DNA of 64,000 nt from JAXMAF01 sp046350555. GTDB lineage: Bacteria > Planctomycetota > Phycisphaerae > Phycisphaerales > SM1A02. How positions within the stretch are numbered: position 1 is the first letter of the stretch; each line of letters begins with the position of its first letter. Below the pieces are notes generated by a model, which searched no databases, was not told where the DNA came from, and saw only the letters and a program-made list of their open reading frames with translations. The stretch spans positions 1-64,000 of the forward strand of contig JAXMAF010000022.1 in the NCBI GenBank assembly GCA_046350555.1, given 5' to 3'. This document shows positions 28,386 through 36,585 of the stretch, one piece after another. Both the position numbers and the translations under genes were made by a program.

Positions 28386-29369
28386 TCAGCGCTTGGTCTC
28401 GGCGCCGCCACGGAAGAGGGCGCTCAGGGATTGGTCGTGATGGATCCGGTGAACGGCCTCGCCGAGCAGGGCCGCCACCGAGAGGACCTCGAAGCGATCC
28501 GCCATCGCGTCGACGCGGTTGCCGATGGGAATCGTGTCGCTGACGACGATCTTGCGGATCGGCGCCTTCGCCAGCCGATCGAGCGCGGGGCCGACGAGCA
28601 CGCCGTGGGTCGCCGCGGCGAGCACCGTCGTCGCGCCGTGTTCCTTCACGAGCCGGGCGGCCTCGCAGACGGTTCCCGCGGTCGAGATCATGTCGTCGAT
28701 CATGAGCACCGTGCGGTCGCGCACATCGCCGATGATCGTCCGGCTGGTGACCTGCGAGGCGTTGTTGCGGCGCTTGTCGATGATCGCAAGCTCGGCATTC
28801 AGCCGGGCCGCGTAGTGGTTGGCCATCTTGACGTTGCCGATGTCCGGCGAGACGACCACGAGGTCCCCGAGCTCGTCGCGCCTCGCGCGCATCCAGTCGA
28901 GGAGGACCGGCGATGCGCTGAGGTGGTCGACCGGAATGTCGAAGAAGCCCTGGATCTGCGCGGCGTGCAGGTCCATGCACACGACGCGGTGGGCGCCGGC
29001 CGCAACGATCAGGTTCGCCACGAGCTTCGCCGTGATCGGCACGCGCCCCTCGTCCTTGCGGTCCTGTCGGGCATAGGCGAAGTAGGGCATCACCGCGGTG
29101 ATGCGCTTCGCGCTGGCCCGGCGGAGGCAGTCGATGTAGACGAGCAGCTCCATCAGGTTGTCGTTCACCGGATCGCACGTCGACTGCACGACGAAGCAGT
29201 CGCGTCCGCGCACATCCTCGTCGAGCTTGACGAAGATCTCGCCATCCTCGAAGAGCGAGACGTGCCCGGCGCCGACCGGCAGGTCGAGGTGCCGGCACAT
29301 CGCCGCGGCGAGCGGTCCACCCGCGCGTCCCGCGAAGATCTTGAGGTGGTTGCGGTCGTCGGCGCTCAT
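28386..29369 (-). CDS. prs: Ribose-phosphate pyrophosphokinase
   Basis: Makes PRPP from ribose 5-phosphate and ATP for nucleotide, histidine and tryptophan synthesis. 327 residues, usual length. Signatures: FEDGEIFVKL, VPYFAYARQDRK-type loop (MPYFAYARQDRKDEGR), MDLHAAQIQGFFDIPVDHL, and the PRPP loop VLMIDDMISTAGT. The ATG shares ATGA with the preceding nucleotidyltransferase stop. This is the classical glmU-prs-rplY-pth order. Confidence 0.96.
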   Translation of the reverse strand: MSADDRNHLKIFAGRAGGPLAAAMCRHLDLPVGAGHVSLFEDGEIFVKLDEDVRGRDCFVVQSTCDPVNDNLMELLVYIDCLRRASAKRITAVMPYFAYARQDRKDEGRVPITAKLVANLIVAAGAHRVVCMDLHAAQIQGFFDIPVDHLSASPVLLDWMRARRDELGDLVVVSPDIGNVKMANHYAARLNAELAIIDKRRNNASQVTSRTIIGDVRDRTVLMIDDMISTAGTVCEAARLVKEHGATTVLAAATHGVLVGPALDRLAKAPIRKIVVSDTIPIGNRVDAMADRFEVLSVAALLGEAVHRIHHDQSLSALFRGGAETKR

Positions 29370-30280
29370 GCGCTCACCTCGGGCATGGCGTCGCGACGCG
29401 CCGACGCGGCGTGCGGTCGGTCGCGCCGCGCGAGAAGGATCGACTCCACGGTGCGCAACTGCTCCGGCGTGTTGACCGAGAGGACGTCCTCCGGCGGGAC
29501 GGCGTCGACAACCTCCACGCCCCGGCCGTCGCGCAGCAGGATCTCGAAGACGTCGGTGAGGTAGATCTCGCCGCTGGCATTGCCCGTGCCGACGCGGGCC
29601 AGCGCGGAGAAGAGGTCGTCGATCCGGAAGCAGTAGTAGCCGGGATTCACCTCGCGGATGGCGCGCTCCTCCGCGGAGGCGTCCTTCTGTTCGCGGATGC
29701 AGACGAAGCCGCCCCGAGCGTCGCGCACGATGCGCCCGTAGCCGGTCGGATCGTCGAGCGTGCTCGTGGCAAGGGTCGCGGCGGCGCCGCTGGCGCGATG
29801 GCGGTCGACCAGGAGCCGCAGCGTGTCGGCGCGGATGAGCGGACCATCTCCGTACAGGACCAAGACATCGGTTGGGGCGTGGGCCGCGTTGTTCGACGGG
29901 CCGCCGGCCGCATGCTTCGCCGGGTCGTGCGCGGGTGCCCTGAGGGCCTCCTCGGCGTGTTGCACGGCGTGACCAGTGCCGCGCTGTTCGTGCTGCGTGG
30001 CGTAGCGCACGTCCGCGTCGTCGCCACTGAAGACGGCTCGCACGTCGTCGGCGCGGTGGCCGACAACGAGCACGATCGGCGCCGCGCCGACCGCGCGGCA
30101 GCTCGCGACGACCCAGCGCACCATCGGCGCGCCGGCGGCGACGTGGACGACCTTGGGAAGGTCGCTGTTCATGCGCGTCCCCTTCCCTGCGGCGAGGACG
30201 ATCGCGGCGAGACCGCTTCGATCCACCGGTTTCGGTCGGTCCGTCGGGCGGCCGTGAGGTTGATCGGGTCGATGCGACAT
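29366..30280 (-). CDS. GlmU-type sugar-1-phosphate nucleotidyltransferase without the acetyltransferase domain
   Basis: Nucleotidyltransferase of 304 residues. Present are the pyrophosphorylase signature LAAGKGTRMNSDLPKVVH, VLYGDGPLIRADTL, GYGRIVRD, EVNPGYYCF and YLTDVFEIL, as in the uridyltransferase half of GlmU. The left-handed beta-helix acetyltransferase half that makes up the C-terminus of bifunctional GlmU is absent; the gene ends after VNTPEQLRTVE, the normal end of the first domain. It likely forms UDP-GlcNAc from GlcNAc-1-phosphate with acetylation done elsewhere. ATG 30280 is used; an ATG 57 bp upstream is possible. Confidence 0.85.
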   Translation of the reverse strand: MSHRPDQPHGRPTDRPKPVDRSGLAAIVLAAGKGTRMNSDLPKVVHVAAGAPMVRWVVASCRAVGAAPIVLVVGHRADDVRAVFSGDDADVRYATQHEQRGTGHAVQHAEEALRAPAHDPAKHAAGGPSNNAAHAPTDVLVLYGDGPLIRADTLRLLVDRHRASGAAATLATSTLDDPTGYGRIVRDARGGFVCIREQKDASAEERAIREVNPGYYCFRIDDLFSALARVGTGNASGEIYLTDVFEILLRDGRGVEVVDAVPPEDVLSVNTPEQLRTVESILLARRDRPHAASARRDAMPEVSA

Positions 30281-30396
30281 GGAACGCGGTTCGATTCGTC
30301 GTTCACCACCGGCTTCACCGTGGCGCGGGTCGCGCATGACCGGATCGGCGGTGCCTGATCGGTGCCGCGAACGCCCGTCCGTCGTGGCAGCGGGAA

Positions 30397-30467
30397 TTCC
30401 CCTGCCTCGATTCGAACGAGGATCCTCTGGACCAAAACCAGGTGTGCTACCGTTGCACTACAGGGGA
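30397..30467 (-). tRNA. tRNA-Gln (anticodon TTG)
   Basis: A full cloverleaf on the minus strand: acceptor TCCCCTG pairs with CAGGGGA, D-arm GTGC-GCAC, anticodon loop TTTTGGT giving anticodon TTG, T-arm CCTCG-TTCGAAT-CGAGG. Length 71 without CCA; no CCA is encoded. The first anticodon-stem pair is a mismatch (C-A). Confidence 0.9.
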
Positions 30468-30881
30468 GCGAGCAGGCGCCGCGAGGCGTGAATCGGTCCT
30501 TGACGATGGACCGGGTCGTGCGAGCACACGATCCCAAATGCTTCCGGCCACGCTGGCCAGACACCGAACGACGCGGTCCGGCGTCTGACGAGGGCCGGGC
30601 ACAAGGGCGTGCGCGAGTCCCGCTTCGACGACCATTTCCGCGGCATGTCCTCGCGAGGGCTGGAACGTCCGTCAGCCGCGACTGGACGCCCCTTGCGGCG
30701 CCGGGCGGGGCGATGCTCGCCCGCCCGTCACCGACGGCCCGATCCGGCGCCACCCGACCTTGCAAAGGGAAGGGTGCCGGAGCTGGCTGGAGGACGCGGC
30801 AGTGTAGCGGACGATCGCAGGGGATCAAGCGACGGCGGAGTCGAGCCCTCGGGCCGGCATCGAACGGAGCGGCCTCGCCCC
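30468..30881. other. Spacer between tRNA-Gln and the rpsT promoter, no gene seen
   Basis: No coding sequence is supported. A possible hairpin, CAGACACCG paired with CGGCGTCTG (about 30560-30590, one G-U pair), lies upstream of the tRNA on its strand. Otherwise nothing is recognised. Confidence 0.5.
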
Positions 30882-30909
30882 TTGACGCGATCGAGCCGAC
30901 CGCCATAAT
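30882..30909 (+). promoter_or_regulatory. Sigma-70 promoter of rpsT
   Basis: TTGACG (30882-30887) and CATAAT (30904-30909) stand 16 bases apart, matching both consensus boxes at 5/6. The start codon of rpsT lies 45 bases further on. This is the best-formed promoter I see in the window. Confidence 0.65.
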
Positions 30910-30954
30910 GCCCGATTCCGACTCGCCCGCCTCCTGCCACCCCACACTCGACCC

Positions 30955-31227
30955 GTGCCAAATACCGAATCAGCCAAGAAGCGCGTTCGCCAGTCCGTCA
31001 CGCGAAACGCCCGCAACAACTGGCGCAAGCGGCGCGTGAAGGGTCAGGTCGCCGAGTTCCTCAAGGCGGTCCACGACAAGAACGTCGGCGTCGCCGAGAC
31101 GGAGTTCCGCAAGATGGCGGCGCTGCTCGACAAGGTCGCCGACACCGGGACGATCCACAAGAACACCGCGGCACGGCGCAAGAGCCGCATGGCGAAGCGG
31201 CTGAACGCGATGAAGAAGCCCGCATGA
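30955..31227 (+). CDS. rpsT: 30S ribosomal protein S20
   Basis: S20 of 90 residues, a helical protein bound to 16S rRNA. Recognised by SAKKRVRQSVTRNARN, the basic KRRVKGQV stretch, and HKNTAARRKSRMAKRLN at the end. It begins with GTG, which gives the normal MPNTESAKKR start. It is a single-gene unit with its own promoter. A short GCCCGC-ATGA-GCGGGC hairpin spans its stop codon. Confidence 0.94.
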   Translation: MPNTESAKKRVRQSVTRNARNNWRKRRVKGQVAEFLKAVHDKNVGVAETEFRKMAALLDKVADTGTIHKNTAARRKSRMAKRLNAMKKPA

Positions 31228-31233
31228 GCGGGC
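31218..31233 (+). terminator. Short GC hairpin at the end of rpsT
   Basis: GCCCGC, four-base loop, GCGGGC overlaps the stop codon of rpsT. There is no U tract, so it may only slow the polymerase or stabilise the 3' end. Confidence 0.3.
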
Positions 31234-31316
31234 GACGAGGACGGCGCCGCGCCGGTCGAGCGTCATCGAAGCGGCGTGGCGTCGCCGGGTGCGGGACGAA
31301 GCATCACGCGATGGGT

Positions 31317-31422
31317 TGATACGGATTCCAATAGACCTCCATGCGTTCGACCCTTTGCCCACAACGGCGTCTTGCGGCGGAACTGGGTTGGGTGGGGCGC
31401 GAGAGTCAACTGGGACGCGCAT
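31317..31422 (+). repeat. MITE-like dispersed repeat, full copy
   Basis: Opens TGATACGGATTCC, has CCTCCATGCGTTCGACCC in the middle and ends GGGGCGCGAGAGTCAACTGG followed by GACGCGCAT. It lies in the 300-bp spacer between rpsT and the CPBP gene, which holds no other feature I can support. Confidence 0.65.
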
Positions 31423-31527
31423 AGGGCTTCCGTGGCCGATTGAGTCGAACGCGCGGCGGCGACCGCGCCGGTTCCCTTGACCGTCTCCGCGCCCCTCCCG
31501 CGACCTTCTCCGCGCCGGGCAACGCCG

Positions 31528-32325
31528 ATGGCCCGCCGACAATCGAAGTCCGCCGTCCTGTCCCCGCTCGAGGCGTATCCGGCGCAGGCTCGGCGCGCGC
31601 TGCACATCCTGCTCTTCGTCGGTCCGCTCGTCGTGATCTACGAGCTGGCCTTGTTGGCGCTGCTGCCGCGCCACCCAGACCTGCTCCCGAACCTCGCGCA
31701 CGAGACGCTGTTGCGCTTCTTCGCGACCTTCGGGGTCGCCGGGCAGGTCCTGCCGGGGATCGTGCTGCTCGTCGTGCTGGTGCTCTGGCAGTTCCTCTCG
31801 GGCGAGTCATGGCGCCCGCGCTGGGCGGTGCCGGCGTTGATGGTCGTCGAGTCGCTGCTCGCCGCGATGCCGCTGCTGATCTTCGGCCAGCTCGTCGGGC
31901 GCGTGATTCCGGCGGCCCTTGCCGCGGTGCCCATGGCGCCCAGCGGCGCCGCCGGCGGCCTCGATGCGCGCATCGGCGCGCTCGACCTCGCCGAGAAGCT
32001 GGTGATCTCGCTCGGTGCCGGGCTCTACGAGGAGCTCGTCTTCCGCATGTTGCTCATCGCGGTGATCCACACCGTGCTCGTGGACATCGGCCGCGCGAGC
32101 CACCTCGTCGGAAGCGCCGTGGCCATCGCCGTCTCCGCAGCCGTCTTCACCTGGTACCACCCGCTCGCGGGCCCCGGCGGCGCCGTCTCCATGCAGCGCG
32201 TGGTCTTCTTCGCCGTCGCCGGTCTCTGGTTCGGCGTGCTCTTCGTCTTCCGCGGCTTCGGGATCGCGGTCGGCGCCCACGTGGCGTACGACGCGATCGT
32301 GGCGATGTGGCTCTTGGGCGGATAG
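31528..32325 (+). CDS. CPBP-family (CAAX/ABI) intramembrane protease
   Basis: Membrane protein of 265 residues with about seven helices. The three family motifs are present: EELVFR (Glu-Glu-x-x-x-Arg), FTWYH (F-x-x-x-H) and HVAYD near the C-terminus. These hold the glutamates and histidines thought to form the metalloprotease-like site. Bacterial members act in bacteriocin immunity, protein processing or regulation; the substrate here is unknown. ATG 31528 is chosen because homology and the first basic residues start there. Confidence 0.85.
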   Translation: MARRQSKSAVLSPLEAYPAQARRALHILLFVGPLVVIYELALLALLPRHPDLLPNLAHETLLRFFATFGVAGQVLPGIVLLVVLVLWQFLSGESWRPRWAVPALMVVESLLAAMPLLIFGQLVGRVIPAALAAVPMAPSGAAGGLDARIGALDLAEKLVISLGAGLYEELVFRMLLIAVIHTVLVDIGRASHLVGSAVAIAVSAAVFTWYHPLAGPGGAVSMQRVVFFAVAGLWFGVLFVFRGFGIAVGAHVAYDAIVAMWLLGG

Positions 32326-32464
32326 GCGTCGGCTCCGCCGACTGGCGTGGCGTTGGCTTCGCGGACTCGCACCGCGCGGCGGAAGGGATCGCGGCAGCGC
32401 CGCGATGCTGTTTCGGCCCCGGTTTCGCTCGCGGCTCCGCCCGGGCACGTCCGCGGCGCCCGAG

Positions 32465-33706
32465 CTACACCGCCGCCAAGCCACGCTCCAGTCCCGCGAT
32501 CAAGTCATCCACATGCTCGATCCCGACGCTGATCCTCACCAGCGAATCGCTGATGCCGAGCTTGGCGCGGTTCTCCGGCGGCACGCTCGCATGGGTCATG
32601 ATCGCCGGATGTTCGATGAGCGACTCCACGCCGCCGAGTGATTCGGCCAGGGCGAAGAGCTCGACGTTCTCGAGGAAGCGGCGACTCTCGGCGAGACCGC
32701 CCTTGAGGAAGATCGTGATCATGCCGCCGAAGCCCGGAGCGATCGCCCCGTCGCGGCCCGAGGCGGCGCTGGAATCGAGCACCATCTGTCGCTTCGCCAG
32801 CGCGTGCTGCGGATGGCTCGGCAGTCCCGGATAGACGACGCGTTCCACCTTGGGCTGCTTGTCGAGCCACTGCGCGATGCGCATCGCGTTCGCGCAGTGT
32901 CGTTCGATGCGCACCGCGAGCGTCTTGAGCCCGCGCAGCGCGAGATACGCGTCGAATGGCCCCATCACCGAGCCGATCGCGTTCTGCATGAATCGGAGCT
33001 TCTCGGCCAGATCCTTCCGCCGCGTCACGAGCACGCCGCCGACCACGTCGCTGTGGCCGCCGAGGTACTTGGTGGCCGAGTGCATCACGATGTCGAAGCC
33101 GCCGCCGACTTCCCTGGAGAGCGGCCGCTGGAGGATCGGCGAGGCGAACGTGTTGTCGCAGACCGTGATCGCTCCGGCGGCGCGGCCGACCTCGGCGACC
33201 GCGGCGAGGTCGACGAGCTTGAGCGTCGGATTGCTCGGCGTCTCGACCCAGATCATCTTCGGCTTCACCTCCGCCACGGCGCGTCGCACGCGCTCCGTGT
33301 CGCTCATGTCGACATACGTCGGCCTGAGCGCCATCGACCGCTCGCGCACGCGCGTGAAGAGCCGGAACGTGCCGCCGTAGAGATCGTCCATTGCCAGGAG
33401 CCGGTCACCGCTGTCCAGGAGCTCCACGCACGTCGCCGTCGCCGCAAGCCCCGACGAGAAGGCGAACCCTCCGCACGTCGTGTCGTCCTGCTCGGAAAGC
33501 CCGCTGCCTTCCAGCGCCGCGATGCACCGCTCGAACGCGAAGCGCGTCGGATTGTGGCTGCGCGAGTACTCGAAACCCTTGTGGACGCCGGGCGATTCCT
33601 GCGCGTACGTCGACGAGAGCGAAACCGGCGGCATGACCGCACCAGTGGTCGGATCGACGCGCTGCCCGCCGTGGATCGCGAGCGTGGCAAGGTGGGAGGA
33701 GTGCAT
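32465..33706 (-). CDS. Trans-sulfuration PLP enzyme (cystathionine gamma-lyase/gamma-synthase family)
   Basis: PLP-dependent Cys/Met metabolism enzyme of 413 residues. Signatures: YSRSHNPTR, FSSGLAATATCVELL, DDLYGGTFRLF, WVETPSNPTLKLVDL, DNTFASPILQRPL, and the PLP lysine in HSATKYLGGHSD. The C-terminus (FALAESLGGVESLIEHPAIMTHASVP) is that of gamma-lyases and gamma-synthases. Because a cystathionine beta-synthase is encoded 0.5 kb away, the gamma-lyase role, cleaving cystathionine to cysteine, is favoured. A TATCCT hexamer exactly six bases before the ATG suggests a leaderless transcript. Confidence 0.9.
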   Translation of the reverse strand: MHSSHLATLAIHGGQRVDPTTGAVMPPVSLSSTYAQESPGVHKGFEYSRSHNPTRFAFERCIAALEGSGLSEQDDTTCGGFAFSSGLAATATCVELLDSGDRLLAMDDLYGGTFRLFTRVRERSMALRPTYVDMSDTERVRRAVAEVKPKMIWVETPSNPTLKLVDLAAVAEVGRAAGAITVCDNTFASPILQRPLSREVGGGFDIVMHSATKYLGGHSDVVGGVLVTRRKDLAEKLRFMQNAIGSVMGPFDAYLALRGLKTLAVRIERHCANAMRIAQWLDKQPKVERVVYPGLPSHPQHALAKRQMVLDSSAASGRDGAIAPGFGGMITIFLKGGLAESRRFLENVELFALAESLGGVESLIEHPAIMTHASVPPENRAKLGISDSLVRISVGIEHVDDLIAGLERGLAAV

Positions 33707-33712
33707 CGGGTG

Positions 33713-33718
33713 AGGATA
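33713..33718 (-). promoter_or_regulatory. -10-like hexamer for a leaderless gamma-lyase transcript
   Basis: TATCCT on the minus strand ends six bases before the ATG at 33706, just inside the end of the hairpin repeat array. Confidence 0.45.
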
Positions 33719-33747
33719 CTGGAAGCGGCGACGGGGGTTGGGCGAGG

Positions 33748-34200
33748 GGAGTTCGGAAGTTCGGAGTCAGGAATCAGGAATCAGGAGTCGGAGACCCCGT
33801 CCGACGGATACGTCTGCGCTGACGCGCCGACACATGGGTCGGGCGTCGTCGCAGTCATGTGCGTCGGACAGGGTCTCCGACTCCTGATTCCTGATTCCGA
33901 ACTCCCTAACCGTCGCGCCGACACATGGGTCAGCGCGACAGCGCAATCATGTGCGTCGGACGGGGTCTCCGACTCCCGATTCCTGACTCCCACCCCAACC
34001 GTCGCGCCGACACACGGGTCGGCGTCAGCCGCAATCATGTGCGTCGGACAGGGTCTCCGACTCCTGATTCCGGACTCCGGACTCCTGACTCCGAACTCCG
34101 AACTGCCGCGCCGACACACGGGTCGGCGCGTCAGCGCAATCACGTGCGTCGGACAGGGTCTCCGACTCCTAATTCCTGATTCCTGACTCCCAACTCCCCT
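33748..34200. repeat. Array of four ~90-104 bp hairpin repeat units with TCAGGAA heptads
   Basis: Four direct units begin at 33824, 33915, 34004 and 34108. Each has CGCCGAC-6 bases-GTCGGCG (or a near match), then a CAATCATGTGC spacer, then GTCGGA-7-8 bases-TCCGAC, then 7-bp repeats of CTGATTC/CTGACTC. The first unit is also flanked by a 36-base inverted repeat with one mismatch (33770-33805 and 33863-33898), which could extrude as a large cruciform. The array fills the space between the CBS stop and the promoter of the gamma-lyase gene. Confidence 0.85.
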
Positions 34201-34234
34201 CACCCAACCCCCGCATCCCGCACTCGTCGGCCCC

Positions 34235-35680
34235 CTACGGCAATTGCTTGCGCAGATAGTTGATCAGATCGATCTTCGTGATCAGCCCGAAAAACCGCTC
34301 GCCCTCGGCGACGATCGCGACCCTGTCGGCGCGGAAGATCGGCATCAGGTCGTTGATCGACGCCGTCGGCTTGATCGTCTCGAGGCGGCTGGTCATGAAG
34401 TCGCGCACCGGGCGCGTCGAGTTGGCCAGCTCGTGCGTGAGCGCGACGAGCACGTCCGACTCGTCGATGATGCCGACGACATGGTCGCGCTCGTCGAGCA
34501 CGGCCATCTGGCTCACGTCGAACATGCGCATGCGCTTGATCGCCTGCGCCATCGGCGTCTCGGGCTTGAGGGTGAAGTCCTGCTGTTCCTCGTGTCGGCG
34601 CGCGATCAGGTCGCGCAGGTCGCCATAGCTCTTGCGCGCGATGAATCCCTGGTCCATCATCCAGAAGTCGTTGTACATCTTGGAGAGGTACTTGGCGCCG
34701 CTGTCGCAGATGAGCGAGACGACGCGCAGCGGCTTGGTCTGCTCGCGGCAGAACTTGAGGGCTGCGCAGAGCAGCGTGCCGACCGAGCTGCCCGCGAGGA
34801 CGCCCTCCTTCCTGAGCAGGTCGCGCACGGTCTCGAACGCCTCGGCGTCGGTGATCCAGTATGCCTTGTCGACGAGCGCGAGGTCGAGGATGTCGGGCAC
34901 GAAGTCCTCGCCGATGCCCTCCACGAGCCACGACCCCGGCTCGACCTTCCTGCCCTCGTTGACCAGCGGCGCGAGGATCGATCCGTGCGGGTCGGCGAGG
35001 ATGAGCTGAAGCGCCGGGTTGCGCTCCTTGAGATACCTGCCGACGCCCGTCACCGTGCCGCCAGAGCCCACGCCCGCGACGAACGCGTCGACGCGTCCCT
35101 CCATCTGCTCCCAGATCTCCGGGCCGGTGGTGGTGTAGTGCGCCTGCGGGTTGGCCGGGTTGCCGAACTGGTTCACGTAGAACGAGTTCGGCGTCTGCGT
35201 CGCGAGCCGCGCCGCCATGTCCTGGTAGTACTCGGGGTGCCCCTTCGCGACGTCCGAGCGCGTGAGCACCACCTCGGCGCCCATCGCGCGCAGGTGCGAG
35301 ATCTTCTCGTCGCTCATCTTGTCGGGCATCACCACCTTCATGCGATAGCCCTTCTGCGATGCGACCAGCGCCAGCGCGATGCCGGTGTTCCCCGCCGTCG
35401 CCTCGATGATCGTGCCGCCGGGCTTGAGCCGCCCGTCGCGCTCGGCGGCGAGGACCATCGAGATCGCGATGCGATCCTTGATGGAGTTGCCGGGGTTCGC
35501 CGACTCGAGCTTGACGTAGAGCTCGCACGGACCGGTGTCGAGCTTCGAGACGCGCAGCATCGGCGTGTTGCCGATCATCTCGAGGACGTTGGAGAAGACC
35601 GGTGCGAGGGGATGGCCGCCGCGCGCGGCGGCGCCGGCCGAGTCGATGGGACGGGGGCTTCCGGAAGCGGTCGCGGGCAT
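34235..35680 (-). CDS. Cystathionine beta-synthase with two CBS domains
   Basis: PLP enzyme of 481 residues that joins homocysteine and serine. The catalytic part holds the PLP lysine in ANPGNSIKDRIA, TAGNTGIALALVA and GVGSGGTVTGVG. A pair of CBS domains follows from about residue 345 (QDFTLKPETPMAQAIKRMRMFDVSQMAVLDE, and SRLETIKPTASINDLMPIF), as in eukaryotic-type CBS, where they bind a regulator. The first about 25 residues are extra. The ATG at 35680 has a TACCAT hexamer six bases before it. With the neighbouring gamma-lyase it makes a methionine-to-cysteine (reverse trans-sulfuration) route. Confidence 0.92.
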   Translation of the reverse strand: MPATASGSPRPIDSAGAAARGGHPLAPVFSNVLEMIGNTPMLRVSKLDTGPCELYVKLESANPGNSIKDRIAISMVLAAERDGRLKPGGTIIEATAGNTGIALALVASQKGYRMKVVMPDKMSDEKISHLRAMGAEVVLTRSDVAKGHPEYYQDMAARLATQTPNSFYVNQFGNPANPQAHYTTTGPEIWEQMEGRVDAFVAGVGSGGTVTGVGRYLKERNPALQLILADPHGSILAPLVNEGRKVEPGSWLVEGIGEDFVPDILDLALVDKAYWITDAEAFETVRDLLRKEGVLAGSSVGTLLCAALKFCREQTKPLRVVSLICDSGAKYLSKMYNDFWMMDQGFIARKSYGDLRDLIARRHEEQQDFTLKPETPMAQAIKRMRMFDVSQMAVLDERDHVVGIIDESDVLVALTHELANSTRPVRDFMTSRLETIKPTASINDLMPIFRADRVAIVAEGERFFGLITKIDLINYLRKQLP

Positions 35681-35686
35681 GTGAGG

Positions 35687-35692
35687 ATGGTA
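35687..35692 (-). promoter_or_regulatory. -10-like hexamer for a leaderless CBS transcript
   Basis: TACCAT on the minus strand ends six bases before the CBS start codon, in the 131-bp spacer shared with divergent rsmJ. Confidence 0.45.
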
Positions 35693-35799
35693 ACGCGGTC
35701 GTGTCGGCGCGATTCGGTCCCGCCGGTCGCGCTGCGGCGCCGCCCCGCGAATCGGACCGGGCGCACGCGACGCCGCGGCCGGCGCGGCCGGAAATCGAC

Positions 35800-35805
35800 G
35801 ATACT
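35800..35805 (+). promoter_or_regulatory. -10-like hexamer for a leaderless rsmJ transcript
   Basis: GATACT ends six bases before the GTG of rsmJ, the same spacing as on the opposite strand for CBS. Confidence 0.4.
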
Positions 35806-35811
35806 GCGGGC

Positions 35812-36585
35812 GTGCCGAGTGCCGGTCCGCCATGCGTGGTTGGCGTGCTGCGATCTTCGCCGGGCGATGCGCGCCCGACCGAGCTCGCCGCTCGATTGGG
35901 GCTTCCCGAGGTTGACGAGGTGGCCGCCGGCGCCGTCGCCCTCGCCTTCGGTCCTCACGGGCTCGAGCTTCGCTCGCGTGCCGACAAGCCCGGGAGCGGC
36001 GCCCGGCTCGAGACGGCGTGGCTGCGGCACGCGTGGCGAGGCGGCGTCGATTCCCTTCGCGCCGATCCTCTGGCGCGGGCGCTGGGGGCGCGGGGAGGGG
36101 AGGCGATCGATGTCGTCGACGCGACCGCCGGGCTCGGCGCCGATGCGCTCCTGCTGGCGGCCCTCGGCCACCGCGTCGTCGCGATCGAGCGATCGCCCGC
36201 GCTGTGGGCCGTGCTGGAGGATGGACTGGCGCGGCTCGCCGACGACGCGATCCTCGGTTCGATCGCACGGCGCATCGCGCTGCGCCGCGGCGACGCGATC
36301 GACGTGCTCGCGACGCCTGCCGTGGCGCCCGACATCGTCTACCTCGACCCGATGTTCCCCGCGAAGCGGCGCGCGTCGGCGCTTCCTCCGAAGTCGGCGC
36401 AGCGCCTGCGGGTCGCGGTGGGGGACGATCCGGACGCCGCCGAGCTCCTCGCCGCGGCCCGTCGCGTGGCGCGCCGGCGCGTGGTGGTGAAGCGCCCCGA
36501 CGATGCGCCGTGGCTGAGCGGCGAGAAGCCGTCGTTCGCGATCGAGGGCAGGACGGTTCGCTACGACGTGTACGTCGGGACGTGA
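35812..36585 (+). CDS. rsmJ: 16S rRNA (guanine(1516)-N(2))-methyltransferase
   Basis: SAM-dependent rRNA methyltransferase of 257 residues, starting with GTG. The SAM site is VDATAGLGADALLLAALGHRVVAIERSP, the catalytic/guanine-binding strand YLDPMFPAKRRASALPPKSAQ, and the C-terminus VVVKRPDDAPWL. These fit RsmJ (YhiQ) closely. The preceding segment (FRADKPGSGARLET-like) also fits. Its stop and the start of rsmE share GTGA, giving a two-gene rRNA-modification unit. Confidence 0.88.
   Translation: MPSAGPPCVVGVLRSSPGDARPTELAARLGLPEVDEVAAGAVALAFGPHGLELRSRADKPGSGARLETAWLRHAWRGGVDSLRADPLARALGARGGEAIDVVDATAGLGADALLLAALGHRVVAIERSPALWAVLEDGLARLADDAILGSIARRIALRRGDAIDVLATPAVAPDIVYLDPMFPAKRRASALPPKSAQRLRVAVGDDPDAAELLAAARRVARRRVVVKRPDDAPWLSGEKPSFAIEGRTVRYDVYVGT

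Noticed and set aside
33748..34200. Repeat array as a CRISPR
   Set aside because: Units are about 90-104 bp, almost wholly conserved and contain hairpins; there are no unique spacers of even length and no cas genes nearby.
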